From: Congeria kusceri
Taxonomy: Eukaryota > Mollusca > Bivalvia > Myida > Dreissenidae
DNA: 64,000 nt
Reading direction: 5' to 3'
Assembly (NCBI GenBank): GCA_027627225.1
Contig: CM051026.1
Span: forward strand, 1,561,501 to 1,625,500
Under the pieces are notes generated by a model that was given only the letters and a program-made list of their open reading frames with translations, was not told the origin of the DNA and did not search any database. Shown in pieces: positions 11,091 to 21,087 of the stretch (the first letter of the stretch is position 1; each line of letters opens with the position of its first letter). A program made the translations under genes and the position numbers.

Positions 11091-11360
11091 ATTAAACCAC
11101 GAGGTCGTTATCCCGAGTGGTTTAATAGCCAAACATCAGAACAACAAAGAGTTGTTTATTGGTCAGTCAACAATGAACATGCGAAAACAGTATTTTGATT
11201 CTAACATTATTTTACAAATATTTTTGCAATTGTAATGAGAACTATATTTTACTATGCTCCGCTCAGAATTGGGACTACTTTTGGCGTTGTTTATTGGGAA
11301 GTTTAACAACTATAATTTTATTCTGTGTCTACAGGAAAAGTAGTGAGTATCATGTTAGAA
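11091..11360 (-). repeat. Palindrome-containing dispersed repeat, copy 1 (partial)
   Basis: Relative to the 53162 copy this one is reversed and lacks the outer part of the palindrome. Preserved words include TTAAACCACGAGGTCGTTAT, then GAGTTGTTTATTGGTCAGTC, ACTATGCTCCGCTCAGAATT, GCGTTGTTTATTGGGAAGTT and the terminal GTATCATGTTAGAA. Confidence 0.75.
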
Positions 11361-12297
11361 TTGCGAATAATTAATAACGAAGCATTGCTAAATGTGATGG
11401 CCTTGTTTCTTCAAACAATTGACAAATTACAATTGACAAAACTAATTTAATAATATAAACACTGGTCATTGATGACACATTTGCAGGCGCAGGAACATTA
11501 GTAGTAGACCTAAAATAACAAAATTCTAATTGTATTCAGAATTCACGTTAATATATATGTCAATATACATGGGGTGTTTCAAAAGACAAAAACGAACATA
11601 AAGCAAAACCATGCAGCAAAAAAAATTTACCACCTTAGCATAATTCAGGGTTGTCATTATTAACCGATTGCCGATCAAATTCATCGTTTAAAATCATGAG
11701 AAAATCGGTTGTTTTATTTTAAACTTAAAAAATTGCAATAGGTAATATCACAAATGGGCCCCATAGACCCCTGGCCAAATCGCTTAAATTTCGATAAAAA
11801 TCGCTTGTTTCCATTCAACCCTGTCCATTCCAATGACAACCCTGTAATTAGTAAAATATAGGTTATAAAAATTGTATTTTTGTATGTACTCATTAATTTA
11901 TATGTTCACTATATCTTCCAGTATGTCATTGCCAGGCTGTGGAGATCAAGGAAGAGGCTGTGGACACGATCTTCCCAGTAACAAGCTGACTGTTTAACAG
12001 GCCTGGTAACTTTTTTTAGTGTTAAAGAACTCAATGTTTAACTGCATTTACTGTCAGCATATGAACTCTATATGATCTTGACATACATACAGGGTAACAT
12101 CAAATGTAGACTATTACAGGTAATAAATATGTGTGCAATAGAAACCTTTTGAAGTAGTGTGATAAATGTTTATGCAAACAGTATTGATCTCTGTTTAAAA
12201 ACCTATGCCGACATATTTGATAATGTTTGATTATCTACCTGCCAAAATCACCCTTCTGTTTACAAGTACAGGTGACCTGTTGAGTACTTACATTTTT
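11361..12297. other. AT-rich DNA with one weak exon candidate
   Basis: Mostly featureless. At 11922 a good acceptor context (TATATCTTCCAG) precedes a GC-richer stretch to about 11990 whose third frame reads CQAVEIKEEAVDTIFPVTS and stops. It could be a terminal exon on the plus strand, but no upstream exon is seen, so I do not call a gene. Confidence 0.3.
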
Positions 12298-13292
12298 AGC
12301 TCGACTATTTACCGAAGAAGTATTCGAGCTACACTACTCACCTGTTCGTCCGCATCGCCAAAATGCTCTGGTTAAGGTTTCTGTAACTACTACAGATATG
12401 ACTTAGAAATGTCAGGTTAAGGATTGCATGCAACAAGTACATATCTCTGTAACTACTACAGATATTCAAAAGAACTTCACACGTCTTTGAGGTCATTGCG
12501 TAAGGTCACTGACCAAGGCCCATAAGTCTGACCTGCAATTTAGCAGAATTATGTCCCTTTTTGTACTTAAAAATTCAGGTTGAAGTTTGCGTGGCAACAA
12601 CTCCAGATCTCTACAACTACTACAGATATTCAATTGAAACTTCACGCATGTCTTTAGTTTAGTTTAAACCTATTTATTTTAGCTTGATTGCATCGAAAGC
12701 CTTGGCTTATAAATACACTCTTGAGTGGGTTTCCTGGGCAGAACCAGTACTTGGTGTCTTTGGAAAGATCTTGAGAATGCTCCCTGAGTGGGGATCGAAC
12801 CCGGGACCTCCGGTCGCAAGGCGGACACCATATCCACTACACCATTGAGGCTTCATATGTCTTTGGGGTCATTATGTAAGGTCACGGACCAAGGCCCATA
12901 ACTCTGACCAGTAATGTAGCAGAAATATGCCCCTCTTGTACTTATGGATTCAGGTTAAAGTTCGCGTGCAACAACTCTATATCTCTATATTTACTACAGA
13001 TATTCAATTGAAACTTTACACATGTCTTCAGGGTCATTGTATAAGGTCACTGACCAAGGCCCATAGCTCTGACCTACAATTTAGTAGGATTATCTCTATA
13101 TCTGCTACAGATATTCAACTAAAAGATCACACGTCTTCAAGGTCATTATATAAGGTCACTGACCAAGGCATATATCTTTGACCAGCATTTTAGGAGAAGT
13201 ACACCTCTTTTTGTAGTTTTTGTAGTGATGAAGGCCGATAACTCTGACAAAGCAGTTGAATAGTCGAGCAGGTTGTCCTGAGACAGCTCTTG
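12298..13292 (+). mobile_element. Helentron-like (HINE-type) element, complete, with nested SINE
   Basis: The 5' end is TTTTTAGCTCGACTATT and the 3' end is AATAGTCGAGC, a short hairpin (TGTC-CTGA-GACA) and GCTCTTGTT. The 11-bp inverted repeat GCTCGACTATT/AATAGTCGAGC is at the very 5' end but internal to the hairpin at the 3' end, the asymmetric arrangement known for Helentrons/HINEs. The core holds diverged tandem units with CTACTACAGATATTCA, GGTCACTGACCAAGGCCCAT and CTCTGACC. A SINE (12656-12850) is inserted in one unit. No protein is encoded, so movement would depend on a Rep/helicase encoded elsewhere. Confidence 0.75.
12656..12850 (-). mobile_element. tRNA-derived SINE (family B) with target duplication
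   Basis: On the minus strand a tRNA-like head begins CCTCAATGGTGTAGTGG (A box) and contains GGGTTCGATCCCC (B box). It is followed by a body with AGATCTTTCCAAAGACACC and GTTCTGCCCAGGAAACC-type words. The flanks are an imperfect 14-16-bp duplication (CTTCACGCATGTCTTT at 12640-12655 and CTTCATATGTCTTT at 12851-12864), consistent with LINE-driven insertion into the host element. The same family occurs at 58816 and, as fragments, at 28.4, 33.5 and 45.4 kb. Confidence 0.8.
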
Positions 13293-13596
13293 TTAATATA
13301 AAGCTTGATTAAGTCTTGACTTATAATTATTAACACAACATCCACATGAGTGCCAATATTATTTAGTTGTATTTACACACATACCCTGGTCAGCCAGGGA
13401 GTAAACAGCTGGAATGGAACTCGAGCCAGACACAGGACCTGTACCGACAGAAGTGACATTGGTTGTGGTAGCTATTGAGTTGAGGATTGCAACCCGAGGT
13501 ATTGCCAAGGTAAGATAACATGGAGATCAACAACAACAGTTGCTAAAGCAGTGACACGCTGCCTAAATGTAGTGTGGTTGCACCCAACAGATTTTT
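13293..13596. other. Unique DNA with a possible splice donor
   Basis: Bases 13405-13510 are less AT-rich and two frames stay open up to a consensus donor (GCCAAG|GTAAGA at about 13510). No homology is recognised and no partner exon is seen, so this stays a weak exon candidate. Confidence 0.25.
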
Positions 13597-13655
13597 AGCT
13601 CACCTGATCTCGAACTGAGAGATATTGTGGTCAGTCATCCTCTGGCATCTGTCGT
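13597..13655 (+). mobile_element. 5' fragment of a Helentron-like element
   Basis: TTTTTAGCTCACCTGATCTC matches the 5' terminus of the elements at 1142, 21088 and 23511. Similarity ends within 60 bp at a palindromic repeat. Confidence 0.5.
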
Positions 13656-13950
13656 TAATTAAGAAATAATTTTGCATTGAGAGTTGTTGATCGGCTAATA
13701 AACAGCGATTTTGTGTTCTGATGCATATGAATTAAACCACAAGGCTGTTAGTGTTTATTAGCCGATTAACAACGATAATGCAAAAATTATTTCAATTGTA
13801 ACAATGACCTAGTACAATTTTTTTTGCAGTTACAATGCAATCTATATTTTACAGTTTCTAAACTAATTTTGGGTTGTTTATTGGTAGTTTAACAACGGTG
13901 AATTTTTTTCTTTGTCTATAGACAAATTCTGCATGTTACATGTTAGAATT
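13656..13950 (-). repeat. Palindrome-containing dispersed repeat, copy 2
   Basis: A diverged, shorter copy in reverse orientation: TTAAGAAATAATTTTGCATT, then AACAGCGATTTTGTGTTCTG, TTAAACCACAAGGC, GGTTGTTTATTGGTAGTTTA and a terminal CATGTTAGAATT. Confidence 0.7.
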
Positions 13951-14797
13951 GTCATTTATTTTGAACATTTTGCTTTAAACTTGTTCTCTGAAACACTATA
14001 AGGAAGTTGAAAAACTTGAAAAAAAATGGGCATAATATATATGTTCAGATGATTTCCAATGAAGTTGATCTTTACAGAAAAACTATGTCAAAAGGTAAAT
14101 ATAAACAAATATTTTTAAAGCAGTTGCTGCCCCACTTTGTACTTGAAGTTTGATTGTGAGTCTTCACATAATCAGTTGGAACCCACATTTGATACTGACA
14201 GTGTGTCCTTAATGTGGGTCAGACAAAGTGTTTTAGGACAGGAGTTATCTCCCTTTGGTTTTATTTATTGGAGATGGCATCATATTGGAAGAATTAAGCA
14301 GCGAAATTGTTTTAAAAATGACTAAAGAGAAAAAGATCAAATCAGTTTGCTATTTCGGCAAAAGGAAATGACAACTGTGATAAAATAGTCAGTGTGGTAA
14401 ATCTGTTAAATAATAAGCATTCTATAGACATTAATCAGTACACGTTTTAACCAACTGCATTTGGTCTGTGTGATAAAAACTTGTTCAATGTTACCTGATA
14501 TTCAGCTACAAACCTTTGTCGCAGTGCAATATTTATATAATCCAATACTCATGTGACTTAATACTCACGTGACAGTTTACATAGTTACACTGTTTACTGG
14601 TACTGACCACTGAGCGTCATTTGAAGGTTATCTTCGTTTCTGTTCAGTTGGAAGTTTTTATTGCTTGACTAAAATTGCCACTACATTTAATGTGTGCTTT
14701 CTGGAATATTTATTTATTTAAACAGAGATACTGTGACATTAATATTTCAATTTGATTTAAGTTGTTAAGTTTTGATTGCTGAAAGTCAATAAGCAAA
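13951..14797. other. Upstream region of the TRIM-type gene
   Basis: AT-rich, with no open frame I believe. It contains the E-box pair described separately and should hold the promoter and 5' untranslated region of the gene starting at 14798. I cannot place a transcription start. Confidence 0.45.
14550..14573 (+). promoter_or_regulatory. Paired E-box-like sites upstream of the TRIM-type gene
   Basis: CATGTGAC (14550-14557) and CACGTGAC (14566-14573) lie in a short direct repeat (AATACTCATGTGAC / AATACTCACGTGAC), about 230 bp upstream of the start codon. CACGTG is the core bound by bHLH-zip factors of the MITF/TFE/USF type. Function is inferred from motif and position only. Confidence 0.35.
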
Positions 14798-17700
14798 ATG
14801 GCGACATTTTCTATGTCTACTGTTACTAAAGGGTCAGTTGAATTTAAAGATTTTTGTTGTTCATCCTGCGAAGAGCAGTCTATTGAAGTAGTTGCAGAAT
14901 TTTACTGTGAAGCATGTTCAAAGTTTTATTGTGGAAAATGTATTCATCTTCATAGTCAGTTGTTTAAAAAACATTCCCCTTATGGAAGGGGAGATATGAA
15001 CAAATGGCCAGTTTCTAAGAAGGTGGAGGATTTTCTGTTGAAATGCGAAGTTCACAGAGAGAAATTGAGAATGTTCTGTGAAGACCATGGACAGCTGTGC
15101 TGCTCAGATTGTGTTCTACTTAATCACAGGTATCATATGACATTTTTATTACAATTATTGTTAAGATAACAATAATATTTTTTGTTAGACAATTTACTTT
15201 TTAAACTAACCTGATTTAGTCTGTTTATTAATATAAACAAGAATTATGTTGAGGACAATAACATAACGTTTGGCTTGAGAAGCCCATATACTTATAAATA
15301 TATAACAGAAATGGTGCAGTTTTAAACTTCTGTTTTTACCTGGATACCAATGTTGAACAGGTAAACTGACTAAAGCAATGTTAATATTTTATAAGATAAA
15401 TGCATATCAAGGTTAGTACAGTTTGAGATTCATTTCAATATCACTCTTCTTGATATCAGTTACTCATCGAGTGTTGAGCGTGAAACTACTGTATTTGATA
15501 TAGAAATGTTAAGCTACTAAAATACAGTCATGCTCAATCTTTGAAATTCCATTATTGCCTTTTCTTAACTATTTTGCAAACACGGTAACCTTTATTCCAA
15601 TGTTGGCATATTCATTTTAAGCTAAACTGGCTGAAGGCCAGCGAGCTTATGCTATGGCGGTTGGTCCTTTGTGTGTGTGTGCGTGCGTCCGTAGGTTTTT
15701 CCTTTAAACGACATCTCCTCCAAAACCAGTTGGCCAACTTTGTTGAAACTTCACACAAATGTTTATTGGATTGTCCTCTATCAAAGTCACTCCAATTGTT
15801 CCAGTCGGCTTCACAAAAATGGCCACCAGAGCGTTAAATAGAAAAATATTAAATGATATCTCGGCCTCAACCTCTGGGTGAATTTTCATATAATTTAGAA
15901 AAATTTTCCTTGGGTGGTCCTCTACCAAAATTTCTCGATTGTTGATGCTCAGTTGAAAAACAACATTGCCACCAGGGTGCGGGCCATTTTTTTCTTAAAT
16001 GGCTGTATTGAAAACTTTGAAAATCTTTGTCTGAAACTATTGGTTGGATTTAGAAATGATTCACGCACTCTTCCTTGGGAGGTTCTCTACAAAGGTTCTC
16101 AAATAAGTAAGGTCTGTCGTAAACACTACGGAGGCAGGGCATTTTTATGTTATATGTTTTTATTGAAAAATTTGAAAAACTTTTTGTCAGAAACCACTTG
16201 TTGGATGTCAAACTTTTTTGACAGAAATGTTCCTTGGTTGTTTTTCTACCAGAGTTGCTCAAATGGTTTAGGTCCTTAAAAAATGGCCGCCAGGGGACGG
16301 GCCATTTTTCCTAATAGGATTATATTTAAAATTTTAAAGATTTTTATGTTAGAAACCACTGGTTGGCTTTTGAAGTCATTTGACAGAAATGTTCCTCACG
16401 TAGTGCTCTACCAAAATTATTGAATTATTTTGATTTGTTAAAAAACTTGGCCGCCAGTGGTTGGGGCCTTTTTAGCTCAACTTTTCGAAGAAAAGGCAAG
16501 CTATTCTACTCGCGTCGGCGGCAGCATCCGAGCTAGGTTAAAGTTGTTGGTAAGCTTGTTTCTCAGGATTGGCTTGCGGGATTTCATTAAAAATTAAAAC
16601 ATTTATTCCCTACATTAAAATGAACCTATAGGCCAAGTTTGGTAACACTAGTTAGAAATTTGTCAAAATTATGGGCCTTTTTACACTGTGAAATTTTACA
16701 TATAAGCTATATGGACAGGTTCAAGTTTTTCGGTAAACTGGTGTCTCAACTTTTTGTTTCCGCTCCCTAAGTCGAGAACGGATAAATGAAACTTAAAACA
16801 TAGATATTTTATAGCGAGACCTCGCTTGGGATTACATATGGGGTGGGTGGGGTCAAGGTCACTGTTACTAAAAATAGAATAAACAGTTACTTAATAACTT
16901 GAGAACGCACTGAGATATTTTAATGAAACTTAATACATACATACCTTATATTGAGACCTTGCTTGGAATTGCATATAGGGTGGGTGGGGTCAAGGTCACT
17001 GGTACTTAAAATAGAAAAATGGTAACCGCTTAATAACTTAAGAATGCATTGAGATATTTTTATGCATATATACATTATATCTATAAATTGCTTGGGATTG
17101 CATACGGGGTGGGTGGGGTTAAGGTCACTGGTACTTAAAATAGAAAAATGGTAACCGCTCAATAACTTAAGAATGCATTGAGATATTTTTATGAAACTTA
17201 GTGAGTGCATAGATACCGTATATCGAGACCTTGCTTGGGATTGCATATGGGGTGGGTGGGGTTAAGGTAAAGTTTACCATTACTCAAATTTTATTTATGT
17301 GCTGACTTTAATGCATTTTGTTTGAAAAATTTGGTTTTTGTGGAATTTCCATGTGTCTTGTTTAAGAAAAAAATGCCGGTATGACAAGCACAAAAAAAGT
17401 ATAGCGAGCTGTCCGCCGACGGTTCTTGTTTTGTGATATGGCTTATCAGGGTCCTTTTGCTTCTGACACTACTTACTTTATAAGCCTTGGAGCAATACAG
17501 ACACTCGTGTGCCTTCGTTATATTTTATGTGCCAAAGTACACTTAAATATCCAATAGAAGACTAGATGAGGCACGTTGTGGGAAAACTGGCCTTAATGCA
17601 TGTGCGTAAAGTGTTGTCCCGGATTAGCCTGTGCAGTCCGCTGAGGCTTATCTGGGACGGCACTTTAAGCTTTTATGGTATTTTCTGTTTCAAGGAAGTA

Positions 17701-20282
17701 TCTTCTAAATATAAATCCACTATAGGCGGAAAGTGCCATCCCTGATTAGCCTGTTGCAGAATCCGCACAGGCTGATCCGGGACGACACTTTACGCGACAT
17801 AATGTTTTGAAATGGCCATTCTAAACCATCCATCTCATAAGCTTTGAACTTAGAATATGTATAACAGTATTTTTTTTTAATATTGAAGAAAAATTTGCCA
17901 AATTATTTTAAGCATTTTATTATAATATACTATATTTTGTTTCAGACAGTGCACCAAAGTGACGCTTGTATCTGAGTGTGTCAAAACCCAGTCAACTGAC
18001 CTGCAGCAGTTTGCAGTGAAGCTTCAAACAATTCAGGAACAAATGAACAACCTTCAAACAAATTGGGAGACCAGCATTAAGTCACTGCAGGGTTCATATG
18101 ATGAACAATTACACACAATACAAGAAACACGCAGAACAATAAATGACACTTTAGACAGTATTGAAAAAATCACTTTGAAGGAAATGAAAAATACACTCAC
18201 AAGCCTGCAAGCTTCTCTCAAGACTGATGTGAACAACTGCAGTAGGCTTCGTGACGACTTGAAAATACTGCATGAAGCCATTCAGGACATCAGTGATATG
18301 AGCATGAAAGAACTCTCCTTTATAGCGAGCAAGAAATGTAGCGACAAAATACAACAGTCTGAAACATATTTGAAGGAGAACTCTGTTCAGGTTAAAAGTT
18401 CACTAACATTCCAGCCTAACAGTGACATTGAGCAGTACTTGTCCAAACTGTCAGGTCTGGGGAGGATTGTACACAGTACCCAGCCATTGACAGTGCAGGG
18501 AAACCCAGACCAAGTATTGACTGTTAAAGGAAAGTCAGAGTATGATGTGAGCATACCAAGTGATTCACCAGCATGCTGGATCACTGGCATATGTGTTCTC
18601 CCTGATGGCCAGATTCTTGTTGTAGACTACGATAATAAGAAATTAAAGCTGCTGGACCAGCAGTACAGGGTGCTTACTCATTGTGATGTGTCTACTTCTC
18701 CATGGGACATATGTCATATAACTCACAGTGAAGTTGCTGTTACTGTGAATGATGCTAACACACGTGAGATCCAGTTTATCTCTGTCAACAATGGGCAGCT
18801 GGTGAAGGGCAGGAAGCTTCAGTTACAACATGACTGTGAAGGTATCGCCCACCACCAGGGGGAGCTGTATGTCACTGATAAGACTGCACTGTACAAGTAC
18901 ACGCTGAGTGGGAAACTGGTCAGCAAGCTGTATGAGGATACATCCGGTAGTCTGACAGGTTAGAATCGTGGCGGGTTCATCCGGATATTATTAGAAATAT
19001 GTATTATAAGATAATTGTAAGGCTGCATAGTTGTAGAATGTACATGTGTCAGTTTAAGTTTACAAAAGCAGTAAAGAATGATTTTCAATATTATTGATTT
19101 TTAAATATAACTTATCAGGCATTTTGACTGTCACTGCTGACTTCATGGCATGTCTATAAATAGACCGTGAGTGCAAATCAATGACACACTCTGTGACCTG
19201 CTGTTTATATTTTGTGGTTTTCAAGTAAATATACGTGCATTATTGTTTCATAATTCATCGTGTTTCCAAACGTTATATGAAGTAAATAAACTTTAAATTG
19301 TTGTAGTTGAAATTTGTTAAATTAATAGATTTGTGTTTGTAAAACTGTTTAAATAACAACTGGCTTTTGTTACTTGTGTAGAAAAACAAGAGAGGAAAGT
19401 TTTATTTCATGTTGTTTTGAAACATATTTCCTGTTGTAAAAGCTTAACTTCTGTTATTATAATGTACATGAACGTGTTATAAATATGTCAGCCTGTGTCA
19501 GCTATAGAATAACACAGATGTCAGTAATCATGTATACATGTATGGAAAATCTATGAATACTGCATATGCCATAGTTGCATCAGCTGACACATTCATGTAT
19601 ACATGTATAGGAAATCTGTTATTACTGCATATAGTTACGCATTCATGTATACATGTTCACTGTACCGTGTAATCGTTTCCATCTGTGTATTTGTGGTAGA
19701 CTTCAATTCTAACTCACCAGTCAACGTGTCAAACTTTTAGGCAATAAACTGATACAGAACCTTCCTGTCACACTAAAATATTTATTATTATTGGATTTTA
19801 TGCAGATCTTTAAGATGCATAATTGTCTGTTTAACGACGCATTAATAATACGATGTCACTGCAGTTTGTGTATTAACATTATTAAACATTTAAAGTAATT
19901 TAATATCTTGATGTGACTCTGTTTTGCAGTATGGAAGTGTGCTGTGAGTCCCACAGGGGATCGTATATACATCACCAACGACTCCCAGCACCAGCTCCTC
20001 ACCCTGGCCAGGGATGGGTCGGTACTCTCTACATTGCAGGACCCTGAACTACTAGACCCAGAGGCTGTACATGTGACACCTGCAGGCCAGGTGTTGGTCT
20101 GTGGAGGCCTGTCCGAGACTATCATACAGGTGGACAGGGAGGGCAGGAAGAAGCTGGCCACTCTGGCTACAGACAGGGATGGAGTGGGGGTCCCAGTGTC
20201 AGTCTGCTACAACAGGCACACAGCCTCCATCATTGTGGGACAACATGGCAACAACAACATCCTGGTGTTCAAACTGCAATAG
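14798..20282 (+). CDS. RING-less TRIM-type protein: two B-boxes, coiled coil, NHL-like propeller (3 exons)
   Basis: The coding exons are 14798-15129, 17946-18958 and 19930-20282. Donors are CACAG|GTATCA and TGACAG|GTTAGA; acceptors are TGTTTCAG|ACAG and TTTTGCAG|TATG. They sum to 1698 nt (565 residues plus TAG) and join in frame at Arg111 and Val449. An in-frame TGA at 14780 supports the ATG (context AAAATGGCG). B-box 1 spans about residues 20-60 (Cys21, 24, 37, 40, 45, 48, His59) and B-box 2 about 83-113 (Cys83, His86, Cys94, His97, Cys102, Cys105, His110). A coiled coil covers about 125-260. From about 320 to the end are NHL-like blades (ITGICVLPDGQILVVDYDNK; AVSPTGDRIYITND). There is no RING finger, so ubiquitin ligase activity is not predicted. 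Such TRIM-like genes are expanded in bivalves and are commonly linked to signalling or innate immunity; the specific partner is unknown. The likely product is a cytoplasmic oligomeric scaffold. Confidence 0.93.
15619..16470 (+). mobile_element. Tandem-repeat element in intron 1, 3' end lost
   Basis: It begins TTTTAAGCTAAACTGGCTG, followed by GTGTGTGTGCGTGCGTCCGT and about five diverged units of 120-150 bp with CTCCAAAACCAGTTGG, TTCCTTGGGTGGTCCTCTAC and GAAAAACTTTG-type words. The lay-out matches the AGCTC-starting family, but the terminus is diverged and no 3' hairpin is seen before the next element starts at 16474. Open frames within it are repeat-derived. Confidence 0.55.
16474..17428 (+). 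mobile_element. Helentron-like element in intron 1
   Basis: It starts TTTTTAGCTCAACTTTTCGA and ends AGCGAGCTGTCCGCCGACGG-TTCTTGTT, with a small hairpin (GTCCG/CGG) next to the CTTGTT terminus. The asymmetric inverted repeat is degraded here. The core (about 16795-17270) is 3.3 tandem units of 135-155 bp with GAGACCTTGCTTGGGATTGC, GGGGTGGGTGGGGTCAAGG and TAACTTAAGAATGCATTGAG. The open minus-strand frame at 16920-17246 is just this repeat read through. Confidence 0.65.
17577..17806 (+). repeat. Double fold-back repeat (GATTAGCCTGTGCAGTCCGC family)
   Basis: Two imperfect palindromes, about 17612-17669 and 17729-17793, each pair AAAGTGTTGTCCCGGATTAG-type arms with CTGGGACGGCACTTT-type arms around a CAGTCCGC centre. 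I recognise the sequence as a very common heterodont bivalve repeat (memory, not a search). It lies in intron 1 of the TRIM-type gene, near the exon 2 acceptor. No protein is encoded. Confidence 0.7.
19529..19655. repeat. Three CATGTATACATG palindromes in short diverged repeats (intron 2)
   Basis: The 12-bp palindrome CATGTATACATG occurs at 19529-19540, 19594-19605 and 19644-19655. Partly repeated flanks (GGAAAATCTAT/GGAAATCTGTT, then ACTGCATAT) show an old tandem duplication. No function is evident. Confidence 0.6.
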
Positions 20283-20535
20283 CTTACTTTTACATGTATC
20301 AGACATTTGTATAATAACAAATATGGTTATCTTAAAATGACCTAATGTATTTATATTGAAACTTATGTATTGTGTAATGTATTATTTTTCAAATTTATGT
20401 ATTGTGTATTGTGTTATGTGTCAAAACACAATTGTGGCTTAGTATCTACAATATGTTTGTGTAAACAATATCTTTATCCTAAAATGACGGTGCATTTTTG
20501 GACATTGTGATTTATATTCTACCGTCTTTGTCTTA

Positions 20536-20541
20536 AATAAA
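20536..20541 (+). other. Probable polyadenylation signal of the TRIM-type gene
   Basis: A canonical AATAAA lies 254 bp after the stop codon and is the first I see downstream. It predicts a short 3' untranslated region. Confidence 0.5.
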
Positions 20542-20559
20542 TGCTATTGCATTTTACAT

Positions 20560-21087
20560 AACTTAACCAGTCAACATGTACTGTATGCCAAAATGACATA
20601 AACTATTTTTGTTTAGAAGTTAATGTTTGTACATAAATATATATGTACATGACACTCGCTATTTTTAGACTGACTGTCATTTTTACATACATGTTAGAAA
20701 TTTATTTGATCATTTACTTGAAAACATGACACTGTAATGTTGTATAAATACTTGTATTTGAACTAGTAAAAATTAAGAATAGCTGAGAATTTTTGCAGTG
20801 ATTTAACAGCTTTAAAGATGGACCTTTGCTTATATATTAGTGTCGTATAGTGAAAACTTTACGACTAAAATATTAACCGGTATTAGCAATATAATGATTC
20901 ATATTAATATATTATATTCATTGTATATTGCCTTTTCTCATGTTCTGCATGTTTGTACATTTCTTTTCCTATTAATTTTCTGTTCTATATAAATGATGTA
21001 TGTTTATCTTATATAAATTAAATTTAATCATTTACGTAATATGCATTGTTGACGTCATTATGTGATTATTGTTCTATTGTTATTTTT
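20560..21087. other. AT-rich DNA, no gene
   Basis: Nothing recognisable except short palindromic AT words (for example near 20636-20650). Confidence 0.5.

Noticed and set aside
17959..18963. Single-exon 334-residue gene starting at 17959
   Set aside because: The start would be GTG, and the sequence joins in frame to exons at 14798-15129 and 19930-20282 through consensus splice sites.
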